Source: Patagioenas fasciata
Lineage: Eukaryota; Chordata; Aves; Columbiformes; Columbidae
DNA: 64,000 nt
Assembly: GCF_037038585.1 (NCBI RefSeq)
Contig: NC_092522.1
Location: 47,467,661 to 47,531,660, forward strand
Reading direction: 5' to 3'
Positions 27,001-33,720 of the stretch are shown here, in pieces; position 1 is the first letter of the stretch, and every line of letters starts with the position of its first letter. Below the pieces are notes generated by a model, which did no database searches, was not told where the DNA came from, and was given only the letters and a program-made list of their open reading frames with translations. The position numbers and the translations under genes were made by a program.

Positions 27001-30000
27001 CTTTCATTTAACAGGTACTGGATTTAGAGCTTAAGTGTGTGTATATGTGTCCATCTCTCTCTGCCTAGGCTTTTACACTGACCCATTACTTTGTGTAATT
27101 AGTATTGTAGAAGCATGTTGTCAGACATAGTGCTTTTCTAATTTATATCTTTCTGCTAAGTTACAAAACTTTTCGTTCCATATAATTTACTAGAAAAAAA
27201 AGTGTGACTTGGAACAGACATAAAAAGCACCTGAAACTTATTAAAAATAGAGGACTAAAGTAACCATTTGGTTTTTTGATTCCTTGTCCTTTTTCAGTTG
27301 CTAAAATATTCTGGCTTGGTGTTTATTTTCTACACAAACATTATTTAATTTCTTCTGTTTGTAGGTTTATGTCGTACAAGTGAAATATTTGGGGCATCTG
27401 CACTAGTTGTCGGCAGTCTTCATTATGTACAGGATAAGCAGTTTCAGCATCTTAGTGTTTCTGCAGAGCAGTGGCTCCCCCTTGTTGAGGTGAATGGAAA
27501 TATTTTAATGGCTAAAAAGTGTATTGTACATTTCATCAGATGCGTAGTTCAGAATCTTTTGTCTTGCAAAAAAGAACTGTTTATTTAACAGAAACTCCTG
27601 CCGTTATCTTTGAGACTTAATCTTGAGTATTTTGGTATAAATTTTATGGCAACCTCATAAAAAGAATTTCAAAAATACTTTTAATTTCTCATTGGGATAA
27701 ACTAATTTTGTGAGCTGTCATTGTTACATCTTACACCGTGTTCTATAATGGTGCATTGGAATTTAATGTTTATTTATAAAAGTTGAACAACACTTAATTT
27801 ATCTTGCTTGGTCAGTTGCTTTTGCTAACTTTTTGGTGATAACATTTGAGTTTGAATGAAGCTAACTTGAGCTAAGCTTTTAGAACATATTATCTAGCTT
27901 AAAAAATGAGGGTTTCAACACAGATGTTTAGCATTTGATAGAAAATGTTTGTGATATTTTATAATAATCAGTTTTTCAAGATCAGCTCTAAGTCATCTGA
28001 AAAATTCAGTGCAAATTTTTCATTTTTTTCCAGTGTTTATTTTCAGCTTAAGATTTTTCTTGAGAACAAGATAATTGTAATGTGTTTTGCCTAAAACAGA
28101 ATAGTGATGGACATGTGTTCTTGTGTCTAATCTCTGTACAGAATCATGCTGATGATAGTTTCTGTTGCATGAGAAAATTGGCCATCTAATATAAATAAGC
28201 AGAGAGTAGGATGAGGACAACTAAATTCTTGACTGTAATGGAGGCATGTCGGGCAACTCAGCTTCAGTACTGGCTGTTGCATTGTTTTGGGAAGGAATTC
28301 CAGGTTAAATAACAACTGTGCACCTTGACCCCATGCAAGAGTGATTCTTTTACATTGAGATGTAAGGCTTGTAGCTGTCAGCAGCATAGAAAAGCCTTTG
28401 TTCATTGTATTCATGGAGCATGTTTTTGTAGCATTAGTTCACCATGTGTGCTATTGCTGAAGAGCTTTTAAAATGTTAAGGTATGTATATGGACAGTCTT
28501 TGGGGATAAAAGTCATTCATCTTAAAAACTGTCAAGTAAATCGATTTTTACAGTAACTTCAGAAGTTACAAATTGTGATACTTGAATATTTGTATATTTC
28601 TCTTTACTCTTGATGGACAGGTGAAACCATCTCAGCTTGTTGATTATTTACAACGGAAAAAAATGGAAGGCTACACTATTATTGGTGTGGAGCAGACTGC
28701 TAAAAGTTTTGATCTTACAGAATATTGCTTCCCAGAGAAGTCACTGTTATTGCTGGGGTAAGAAGATGCACTTCTTTGTAAATCTACCTCTTGCAGTTCA
28801 TCTCTTCTACTAGTCAGAGCTTTGTAGTATGGAAACCAAGTGACACTGGTAAAGGTGGATTTAGAATGTGAAGTGATCATGGAACAGCAGAGCTTGGTTT
28901 TGTTTGCTAAGGAGTGGGAGGTACTGATTACTACTCCTCAAGGATCTGTCTCCTCATATTTAATAACCTATAGCTCCCTTTTTTTATGGGTGGAGGTAGC
29001 AGCAGCATGGATTATAGCTTTCCAGGTGCAGTAAGAGGTATCATCTGTTCACATTAGTAATATGGGACCTTGTGTGTGTAGGCTGCGGTGAGCTCTGCAA
29101 GGAGGGCTGCCTTGCCTAACTTGGTGAGGAAGACTGAGGAGCCTGCAGAGCTGGGAGATACTTTAAAATTAAGGACGAGGTGGAGGAGGAAGTAGCAAGT
29201 TTTTGCAGTACAAGCAGAGGCTGGGAGGACTTCAGAGAAAAGGAATAGTCAGTTCCTTTTAAGTAGGCAAGCCTCAGCTGTGACAAAGGGAAGGCTGCTT
29301 CAAGAAATCTAGATAAAAGTGTATACAAGTCAGAAAGCTACTGGAATTGGAAGGTCACTGAGGGAGAGCAGGAGGAGGGGTCTGTCTATCCTTTTAGGAC
29401 AAAGTGGGCAGAAATACCTGTTTTTCAAACGTTATCTTTTATGTAGCTTGTCTTCAGAACGTAGTTCTCATATTCACTTTGTTCTCTTCTAATAAAAACC
29501 ACAGTTTTAATTGCTGATGACCTTTGTATCTTCTGGTATACTCATTCTGAGTATATGAAATATTTCCAGTTCAAGGCATTGATCAGTCTTGACATTCCTT
29601 TATACCAAGGCCTCATTGAATGTAGTGGGCATTTGAGCTTCCCTGCTGTGCCAGCAGCTTCATGGCTTGGTCCTTTAATCTATAGCTGCTTATTTTGCTA
29701 TATATTAGTATAGTTTCAAAATAAATGCAGAGAGGGAGTCCTTACGTTGAGTGTTCAGCTACTACTGGACCAGTGAATTGAAGTGCTATACCAGTTTTCC
29801 TACATCAAAGCTTAGTTTGGTCTCCCACATTTTGTTATCTGTAACGTATTACTGCTTTAAAAAAAAATAAATTATTTCTTGTCCTCATCAGTTATATTGA
29901 GGGCAGATGCACCTTTTTGTCAAATGGTGCTTTGATGCTGTTGTGACTCTTGCATCATCTGCTTTCTACACCACCTGTCTCTTCCCAGATTTAAGTTACT

Positions 30001-30179
30001 GTTTCTTCTTTACTAGAAATGAACATGAAGGAATCCCAGCAAACCTGATTCACCACCTCGATGTGTGTGTGGAAATTCCTCAGCAGGGTATTATTCGATC
30101 ACTCAATGTTCATGTAAGTGGAGCTCTGCTGATTTGGGAGTATACAAGGCAACAACTGATCAAGCAAAAACAAAAATAA
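1..30179 (+). CDS. TARBP1: TARBP1, tRNA (guanosine(18)-2'-O)-methyltransferase, 3' part of the gene (25 exons)
   Basis: TARBP1 is the vertebrate relative of yeast Trm3 and places a 2'-O-methyl group on G18 of some cytosolic tRNAs using S-adenosylmethionine. The window holds about 1,149 codons against roughly 1,620 in human, so the N-terminal third is missing upstream. The first ~900 residues here are helical, HEAT-like and poorly marked by motifs. The last ~160 residues form the SpoU/TrmH (SPOUT) catalytic domain: motif 1 [14 protein letters not shown] spans the exon 22/23 junction, motif 2 LLLLGNEHEGIP spans exons 24/25, and motif 3 [19 protein letters not shown] is in the last exon. The catalytic Arg of motif 1 (GLCRT) and the SLNVS-like knot are intact. 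Exon phases join without a stop from exon 4 to the TAA at 30,177-30,179. Identification is very firm from the C-terminus, which is nearly identical to the human protein. The gene name refers to HIV TAR binding, an early observation distinct from its methylase role. Confidence 0.96.
64..152 (+). CDS. TARBP1: TARBP1 exon 2 of window
   Basis: A good acceptor (TTTTGTTCTTACAG) precedes 64, and only one frame is open, reading [20 protein letters not shown] and onward. The donor is CATG/GTAATG at 153. It leaves one base over, which joins exon 3 only if exon 3 starts at 1088. A weaker donor at 163 would pair with a start at 1110 instead. Confidence 0.65.
616..679. repeat. A-rich (AAAAC)n-like tract
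   Basis: Long A runs are broken by single C or CC bases. It is one of a family of such tracts in the TARBP1 introns. Confidence 0.85.
1088..1206 (+). CDS. TARBP1: TARBP1 exon 3 of window
   Basis: The certain part reads [18 protein letters not shown] and continues to LTDV, with a consensus donor GTGAGT at 1207. Two acceptors precede it: TTTTCTACAG ending at 1087 and TCCTCTTTGCAG ending at 1109. The first fits the phase of exon 2 as drawn, so it is used here. The exon ends in phase 0 and runs on into exon 4. Confidence 0.78.
1907..1996 (+). CDS. TARBP1: TARBP1 exon 4 of window
   Basis: Thirty codons, starting [20 protein letters not shown] and ending MLWME, sit between TTTCTTCAG and GTGAGA. 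It begins and ends in phase 0. The continuation [12 protein letters not shown] across the junction supports the frame chosen for exon 3. Confidence 0.9.
3361..3455. repeat. T/G-rich low-complexity tract ending in a T run
   Basis: GTTTT and GGTT words run into about 18 consecutive T residues ending near 3452. The composition is complementary to the A/C tracts elsewhere in this gene. Confidence 0.85.
3766..3904 (+). CDS. TARBP1: TARBP1 exon 5 of window
   Basis: The exon reads [20 protein letters not shown] onward to YLKTPVSE and ends in phase 1 before GTAAGT. Acceptor AGs lie at 3764-3765 and 3772-3773. Only the first keeps the frame, because the second meets a TGA after five codons. Confidence 0.92.
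5611..5707 (+). CDS. TARBP1: TARBP1 exon 6 of window
   Basis: It joins exon 5 in phase 1 and reads [20 protein letters not shown] through MRNKC, ending in phase 2 before a consensus GTAAGT donor. The acceptor is CTTTAATCAG. Confidence 0.93.
6003..6178 (+). CDS. TARBP1: TARBP1 exon 7 of window
   Basis: It joins in phase 2 and reads [20 protein letters not shown] through CSNTQD, ending in phase 1 before GTTAGT. It encodes leucine-rich helical segments typical of the HEAT-like N-terminal region. Confidence 0.93.
9346..9443 (+). CDS. TARBP1: TARBP1 exon 8 of window
   Basis: It reads [20 protein letters not shown] through TTNELST between CTTCACACAG and GTAAGT, entering in phase 1 and leaving in phase 0. 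The 3.2-kb intron before it is among the longest of this gene in the window. Confidence 0.93.
10003..10137. repeat. A/C-rich low-complexity tract
   Basis: About 135 bases almost without T or G, built of AAACC and CAAAA words with a C-rich core near 10,034-10,045. Confidence 0.85.
10259..10420 (+). CDS. TARBP1: TARBP1 exon 9 of window
   Basis: Fifty-four codons in phase 0 at both ends, reading [20 protein letters not shown] through QERNYEE. The acceptor is CATTTTTAG and the donor GTAATT. Confidence 0.94.
11933..12126 (+). CDS. TARBP1: TARBP1 exon 10 of window
   Basis: It reads [20 protein letters not shown] through PSYIEEKS and ends in phase 2 before GTATGT. The acceptor is GCTTTTAATTAG. Confidence 0.93.
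12230..12295. repeat. 31-bp tandem duplication
   Basis: Units 12,230-12,260 and 12,261-12,291 differ by one base (A versus G at the eleventh position), followed by four bases of a third copy. The near-identity suggests a recent duplication within the intron. Confidence 0.93.
12845..13100 (+). CDS. TARBP1: TARBP1 exon 11 of window
   Basis: The longest coding exon here. It joins in phase 2 and reads [20 protein letters not shown] through DCMKVLVPK, ending in phase 0 before GTAAAA. Confidence 0.95.
13226..13414 (+). CDS. TARBP1: TARBP1 exon 12 of window
   Basis: Sixty-three codons, phase 0 at both ends, reading [20 protein letters not shown] through AYAKIKE. The preceding intron is only 125 nt and is largely a T/G tract leading into the TTTTCAG acceptor. 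Confidence 0.95.
16111..16182. repeat. A/C-rich low-complexity tract
   Basis: An A run followed by AAACC, CAACA and similar words. It belongs to the same family as the tracts near 616, 8420, 8861 and 10,003. Confidence 0.8.
16669..16868 (+). CDS. TARBP1: TARBP1 exon 13 of window
   Basis: It reads [20 protein letters not shown] through FGTVFRRDQ and ends in phase 2 before GTATAA. The acceptor is CTTATTTTCAG. The intron before it is 3.25 kb. Confidence 0.94.
17008..17079 (+). CDS. TARBP1: TARBP1 exon 14 of window
   Basis: A 72-nt exon in phase 2 at both ends, reading [20 protein letters not shown] through VVTE. The acceptor CCTATGTGAAG is weaker than the others, but the frame on both sides supports it. 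The intron before it is 139 nt. Confidence 0.9.
18170..18290 (+). CDS. TARBP1: TARBP1 exon 15 of window
   Basis: It joins in phase 2 and reads [20 protein letters not shown] through FIKLLDK, ending in phase 0 before [17 protein letters not shown] is a HEAT-like helix. Confidence 0.94.
19688..19798 (+). CDS. TARBP1: TARBP1 exon 16 of window
   Basis: Thirty-seven codons, phase 0 at both ends, reading [20 protein letters not shown] through ILLPKLDQ. The acceptor is TTGCTTTTAG and the donor GTATTG. Confidence 0.94.
20295..20444 (+). CDS. TARBP1: TARBP1 exon 17 of window
   Basis: Fifty codons, phase 0 at both ends, reading [20 protein letters not shown] through NKFWDCFCY. The acceptor is TTTTCTCAG and the donor a consensus GTAAGT. 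Confidence 0.95.
22148..22234 (+). CDS. TARBP1: TARBP1 exon 18 of window
   Basis: Twenty-nine codons in phase 0, reading [20 protein letters not shown] through NTSEK. The acceptor is TTTGCTTTAG and the donor GTAAGT. Confidence 0.94.
23095..23291 (+). CDS. TARBP1: TARBP1 exon 19 of window
   Basis: It reads [20 protein letters not shown] through QVENMHGT and ends in phase 2 before GTTAGT. It encodes a helical stretch ([13 protein letters not shown]) just ahead of the linker to the catalytic domain. Confidence 0.95.
24188..24384. repeat. G/T-rich low-complexity block
   Basis: About 200 bases made almost only of G and T on the plus strand, with GGTT and TTTG words. It lies about 180 nt upstream of the exon 20 acceptor. 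Open reading frames in it are artefacts of base composition. Confidence 0.88.
24565..24646 (+). CDS. TARBP1: TARBP1 exon 20 of window, with a GC donor
   Basis: It joins in phase 2 and reads [20 protein letters not shown] through DYSLE. The next exon begins TIFYALPRL, matching the order in human TARBP1, so the boundary is after GAG at 24,646. The intron there starts GCAAGT, a GC-AG intron with an otherwise perfect donor. Confidence 0.95.
25956..26127 (+). CDS. TARBP1: TARBP1 exon 21 of window
   Basis: It reads [20 protein letters not shown] through DWSQQDM and ends in phase 1 before GTAAAA. The acceptor is GTTATATTGCAG. It forms the bridge between the helical region and the methyltransferase domain. 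Confidence 0.97.
26377..26568 (+). CDS. TARBP1: TARBP1 exon 22 of window (start of SPOUT domain)
   Basis: It reads [20 protein letters not shown], then the first strand of the catalytic domain, [17 protein letters not shown], and ends in phase 1 within motif 1. The donor is GTAAGG. The acceptor follows a short T run. Confidence 0.97.
27365..27489 (+). CDS. TARBP1: TARBP1 exon 23 of window (motif 1)
   Basis: It completes SpoU motif 1 with [20 protein letters not shown]. The Arg in LCRT is the invariant catalytic residue of the TrmH-type family. It ends EQWLPLVE in phase 0 before GTGAAT. Confidence 0.98.
28621..28757 (+). CDS. TARBP1: TARBP1 exon 24 of window (motif 2)
   Basis: It reads [20 protein letters not shown] through [10 protein letters not shown] and ends in phase 2 within motif 2. 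The acceptor is GATGGACAG and the donor GTAAGA. Confidence 0.97.
30017..30179 (+). CDS. TARBP1: TARBP1 last exon (motifs 2-3 and stop)
   Basis: It completes motif 2 with [20 protein letters not shown] and carries motif 3, [16 protein letters not shown], which forms the SAM-binding trefoil knot. The protein ends [10 protein letters not shown] with TAA at 30,177-30,179. The acceptor is TTCTTTACTAG. Confidence 0.98.
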
Positions 30180-30420
30180 CTGCCAGGAGTTTTGTGCCTT
30201 ATAGGACAACTGGGTGACTTGCTATGGTGCTACAACACGAAATTCTGAATAGATGAGATAAAAACTCAGGGTGAATGAGGATTCTTAAGTTTTGCATGTT
30301 TTACTTTCTTGTAGTTCAGATGGACTTTTAAATGCCTTATTAATACTTTACCTCCTTAAATAAAACTGTTGCATTGGAAATAAATACTGTTTATATTGCG
30401 TGTGGTGTGTGTGATTTTTC
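30180..30420 (+). promoter_or_regulatory. TARBP1: TARBP1 3' UTR and poly(A) signals
   Basis: Two AATAAA hexamers lie at 30,359-30,364 and 30,379-30,384. They are followed by a GT-rich stretch (30,400-30,415) and a T run, the usual downstream element. A 3' end near 30,395-30,405 gives a UTR of about 220 nt. Confidence 0.75.
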
Positions 30421-31305
30421 TGTTAGAACATCAGAATAGTACCAGAACAATCCCAACCTCAAAACTTGCTTGAAATTGTAGTGGTGCCTTCCTGCAACTA
30501 CAGTCAAAACTTACTGTAGCCCAAGTATTGAATGCCTCCAGCATTTAGATACAGTAATGACATTCATTTACATATTACATTAAATGCTGCCCCTTGTTTA
30601 AGTACCTTCAGTTGTTCAGTTTACTAATCCTGTTGTAAACAGTCCATATATTTAAATGGAGTTGTATCAGTAAGGTAATCAAAACCGCTAAGTTATACCA
30701 AAGGCCATAATGTGAGAATCATGATAAATAACTGCCATACTTCTACTAGCAATACTGCTTGAAAACTGACTATTATGGCTAATGTAAAAATTCCTATTGC
30801 TTATAAAAAATAATCATACTCAAAATATATAAATTAGGTATCATATGCACTGGATGCTTTATAAACTCATGTCTGACCTAAACTGCATTTTAAAATACTT
30901 TAAATACTTGGTAGATGACAAATACAAATTACATTATACCACCACCTCCTTTTGACAAGGAGGGGAAGGTAGAATGAATTTTCAAAGAAAAGCTAGTTCA
31001 CTTACTGAAAAACATTTTTATTCTTCTCTTTAGAATATGTATATCACATTATTAAATAGTTGTTTATTCCCATAAGATAATTCTTAGATTTGTGAACAGT
31101 CTGTATTTCTTTGACTTATACTCATAAAAAAGCTTTGCATGACCCTTTTTTTCAGCAGACACAATGAGACTTTGCAAGAACAGCAGCCTGCATTTTAGGG
31201 AGGCAGTCAGGTTACCAGTTCTTGAGCTCAAGCAGGTTCTGTTGCTTTCTCATCCTGCTTCCTTCCGCAGTTATTCTCGCTTCATTTATTTTGAAAGGAA
31301 ACTAC
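30421..31305 (-). other. Region between TARBP1 and COA6, holding the COA6 3' UTR
   Basis: AT-rich sequence without further genes. Minus-strand AATAAA hexamers lie at 31,290-31,285 (only 15 nt past the stop, so doubtful), 31,068-31,063 and 31,022-31,017. The last two would give a UTR of about 250-300 nt. Confidence 0.55.
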
Positions 31306-31401
31306 CTAAGACTTGCCAGCAGCTTCTGGAGGACCATACCCTTCTGTTTCAAGCTTTTTTTTATATTTTAAGAAGTCTCTTCTTTTGTCAAAATACTTAA
31401 C
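31306..31401 (-). CDS. COA6: COA6 exon 2 (coding part)
   Basis: The acceptor TTTAAACAG precedes [20 protein letters not shown], then residues through EAAGKS and a TAG at 31,308-31,306. It enters in phase 0, matching exon 1. The KYFDKRRD block is the conserved C-terminal helix of the family. Confidence 0.95.
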   Translation of the reverse strand, partial: VKYFDKRRDFLKYKKKLETEGYGPPEAAGKS

Positions 31402-33259
31402 CTGTTTAAAAAGAGAAAACATGTTAATAAGAAACTAGCAGAGGAAAGGTTTTGCGCATCACAAGATGATTAAGGAACAAGCAATCTGATGAATGGACTT
31501 GAGGATTTTAACTCGATACACTACTTAAGAGTTTCTTGCTCTGAAGCAAAAGACAAAAGGCTGGAGTGGGTTTGTGTTTTGTGGTGTGTTTTTTATTTTT
31601 TTTTTTACCATTCTGGAAGTGAACTTCAATTTCCTGTCACAACCACCCCATTACTTCCATGGGTATATAATAAAAGTAGTCTGTTGCTTTGCTATTTTTC
31701 ACTGCTATGAGCAAAGGTTATTTCTAACATAAAAGTAAATCCAACAACTTTTCTATGGTAATACAGACTATGTGACCTCTGAATTTGTTGCCTAGAGCCA
31801 CTGGTGTGTGTAGTGCAAAAGCACTGGCAGATGAAACCACCATCACTAGAGATGAGGCACGTCAGAACTGCAGTGTTCAAGCTTTAACTGAGTACAGCAT
31901 CTGTGAATGTACCTGTTTTTTTAACTGACTCCAGCCTGCTGGCTCCAACTGGAACTGTTCAGGCCCTCTAACACTACTGCTACTAAAAGGCAATGCCTAT
32001 TAAAAAAGTTAAGAATTTTAGCTTGATCTTAGGAAACTAAAAAGCACAAATGAACGAGTAACATGTAAGCAGATGGCTTGGTGTGAAATTACACTGCATG
32101 AAGAATAGTATTTTTATGCACAAGATATCAGATGCCAGTCTTTAAGATGCCATGCCACTGCAGGCCCTGTGTGTCACCTCCCTTTCGTATTAGCTTTTGT
32201 TCTTTAGCAACGGTAATTTCTGTGCACCTCCAAAAGTTTCTGAGACATTTTGAACTTTTTTTTTTTAATTAAATGATAAGCCTGTGTGTGTTATCTAGTT
32301 GTGTATTTGAAAGTTTAAGACTGTATTTTCCCTTTATTTACTACTCCCCATAGTTCCCAGGCCAGTCCGAGGTCTGCTCAGCAAGTTCTCATCTCGCAGC
32401 AATACCGTGAGTGTGCCAACTACGTTATATTGGTCAAAGGCACAGGGTTCACAGAATCACAGAATGTTAGGGATTGGAAGGGACCTCGAAAGATCATCTA
32501 GTCCAATCCCCCTGCTGGAGCAGGAACACCTAGATGAGGTTACACAGGAATGTGTCCAGGTGGGTTTTGAATGTCTCCAGAGCAGGAGACTACACATCCC
32601 TCCCTGGGCAGCCTGGTCCAGTGTTCTGATACCCTCACTGGGAAGAAGTTTCTTCTCATATTTAAGTGGAACCTCCTGTGTTCCAGTTTGTACCCATTGT
32701 CCCCTGTCTTATCATTGGTTGTCACCAAGAGCCTGGCTCCATCCTCATGACATTTACCCTTTACATATTTATAAACATTAATGAGGTCAGCCCTCAGTCT
32801 CCTCCAAGCTAAAGAACCCCAGCTCCTTCAGCCTTTCCTCATAAGGGAGATGCTCCACTCCCTTAATCATCTTTGCTGCCCTGCGCTGGACTCTCTCCAG
32901 CAGTTCCCTGTCCTTCTTGAACTGAGGGGCCCAGAACTGGACACAATATTCCAGATTACAGGGTTATCAATGAGAAAGCCTACGACCGCACATGTTCAGC
33001 AGTTGCCATCTTTCACACGGTAAATGTAAACACCTGCCGCCGCTGCTACCAACGTGCACAGGAAGGCCCTGCTGGTTTAGGCCGGGCTTTGGGAGGCCAC
33101 GCCGGGGCTGCTCACCCACTGCTGCGGACAGCGGCCCTCGAAGCCCCGCCGCAGCTCCGCGCACTTGGAGCCGTCCTCCCCGTGCCGGTCCAAGCACTGC
33201 CAGAACTCGTCCCGGGCCCCCCAGCACGCCTTCCTCTCCTCCATCGTCGGCGCCGACAT
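31306..33259 (-). CDS. COA6: COA6, cytochrome c oxidase assembly factor 6 (complete, two exons)
   Basis: COA6 is a small intermembrane-space protein that acts with SCO1/SCO2 to deliver copper to the CuA site of cytochrome c oxidase subunit II. Joining 33,259-33,116 and 31,401-31,306 gives 79 residues, the length of the short human form. The start [20 protein letters not shown] and the second exon [20 protein letters not shown] are clearly homologous to human COA6. The four cysteines at residues 12, 22, 33 and 44 make CX9C and CX10C pairs, the helical-hairpin fold imported by MIA40. No cleavable presequence is seen, as expected for this class. The gene lies tail to tail with TARBP1, and its start is in a CpG island. 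Confidence 0.96.
31402..33115 (-). other. COA6: COA6 intron 1
   Basis: A 1.7-kb GT-AG intron. Apart from the CR1 insert at 32,449-32,957 and a T/G-rich patch near 31,570-31,610, it is unique AT-rich sequence without other features that I can support. Confidence 0.85.
32449..32957 (-). mobile_element. CR1 LINE 3' fragment in COA6 intron
   Basis: Read on the minus strand, this is the 3' end of an avian CR1 non-LTR retrotransposon, ending in the typical TTCTGTGATTCTGTG-like tail. The 5' side is truncated, as is usual. It contains the end of the reverse-transcriptase ORF and the conserved 3' UTR, not an intact element. It lies in the same orientation as COA6. Confidence 0.93.
33116..33259 (-). 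CDS. COA6: COA6 exon 1 (coding part)
   Basis: Forty-eight codons from ATG at 33,259-33,257 to CPQQW, holding all four cysteines, then a GTGAGC donor. The ATG has A at -3. Reading through the donor gives only a short spurious tail. Confidence 0.96.
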
Positions 33260-33517
33260 CTTTTCGCGACGGACCTGAACACAAGCGCTAGTTGTCCGAG
33301 CGCGCCTCGCCCCCGGCCCGGCGGCGAGCCCTCACCGTGCCTCGGCCGGTCCCACAGCGGGGCCCGGGACCACCCTGCCCGCGGTCGCAGGACACGGGGA
33401 AGGGGTGCCCGAGCTGGGGGAGATCCCGGGCCCAGCAGCGCACTCACCGGCCCGGCCCTGCGTTGAAGGTCAGGTTCCTGGAAGCGGTACAGAGGAGCGG
33501 CGCTGTGCTGCTACTAG

Positions 33518-33529
33518 TGCGCAGGCGCA
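33518..33529. promoter_or_regulatory. NRF1-like site
   Basis: TGCGCAGGCGCA matches the NRF1 consensus except at one position. NRF1 commonly controls nuclear genes for respiratory-chain parts, which would suit COA6. It lies 260 bases upstream of the COA6 start codon. Confidence 0.5.
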
Positions 33530-33592
33530 GCCCCGGCTGAGATTGACAGCCGGGACGGTTGTCCCGCCCGCGCGCGCGAGGCCGTGGTCGCC

Positions 33593-33703
33593 ATGGGGTC
33601 GGAGCTGACGGTGGCCCCGCCGGCCGGGACGAGCGTCCCCAAATCCTCCCGCCTGCAGCGGTTCTTCCAGCCGGCCCCTCCGGGGTGCTGTTTTCTGGCG
33701 TAA
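33593..33703 (+). CDS. Short ORF divergent from COA6, coding status unknown
   Basis: ATG at 33,593 has a strong Kozak context (GTCGCCATGG) inside the CpG island. The frame reads MGSELTVAPPAGTSVPKSSR, then LQRFFQPAPPGCCFLA and a TAA at 33,701-33,703, 36 residues in all. SSRLQRFF resembles a weak PCNA-binding PIP box, with Ser in place of Gln. It could be the first exon of a divergent transcript, an unspliced micro-ORF, or chance in GC-rich DNA. No downstream exon was recognised. Confidence 0.25.
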   Translation: MGSELTVAPPAGTSVPKSSRLQRFFQPAPPGCCFLA

Positions 33704-33720
33704 TCCCTCGGTCAGGGTCG

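Larger units (their letters stand above)
17080..30016 (+). other. TARBP1 introns between exons 14 and 25 (noncoding content)
   Basis: Excluding exons 15-24, this is AT-rich unique intron with no recognisable transposon. A G/T-rich low-complexity block lies at 24,188-24,384, ahead of exon 20. The stretch 28,760-29,400 is more purine- and G-rich than its surroundings, but I could not identify it. Confidence 0.6.
33060..33720. promoter_or_regulatory. COA6: CpG island, COA6 promoter, possibly bidirectional
   Basis: Dense CpG and GC-rich sequence covers COA6 exon 1 and about 450 bases upstream, in contrast to the AT-rich flanks. It includes Sp1-like CCCGCCC and an NRF1-like site. No TATA box is evident. 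It is the only strong CpG island in the window. Confidence 0.85.

Noticed and set aside
32407-32781. Frame of 124 codons on the plus strand
   Set aside because: It is the antisense strand of the CR1 fragment.
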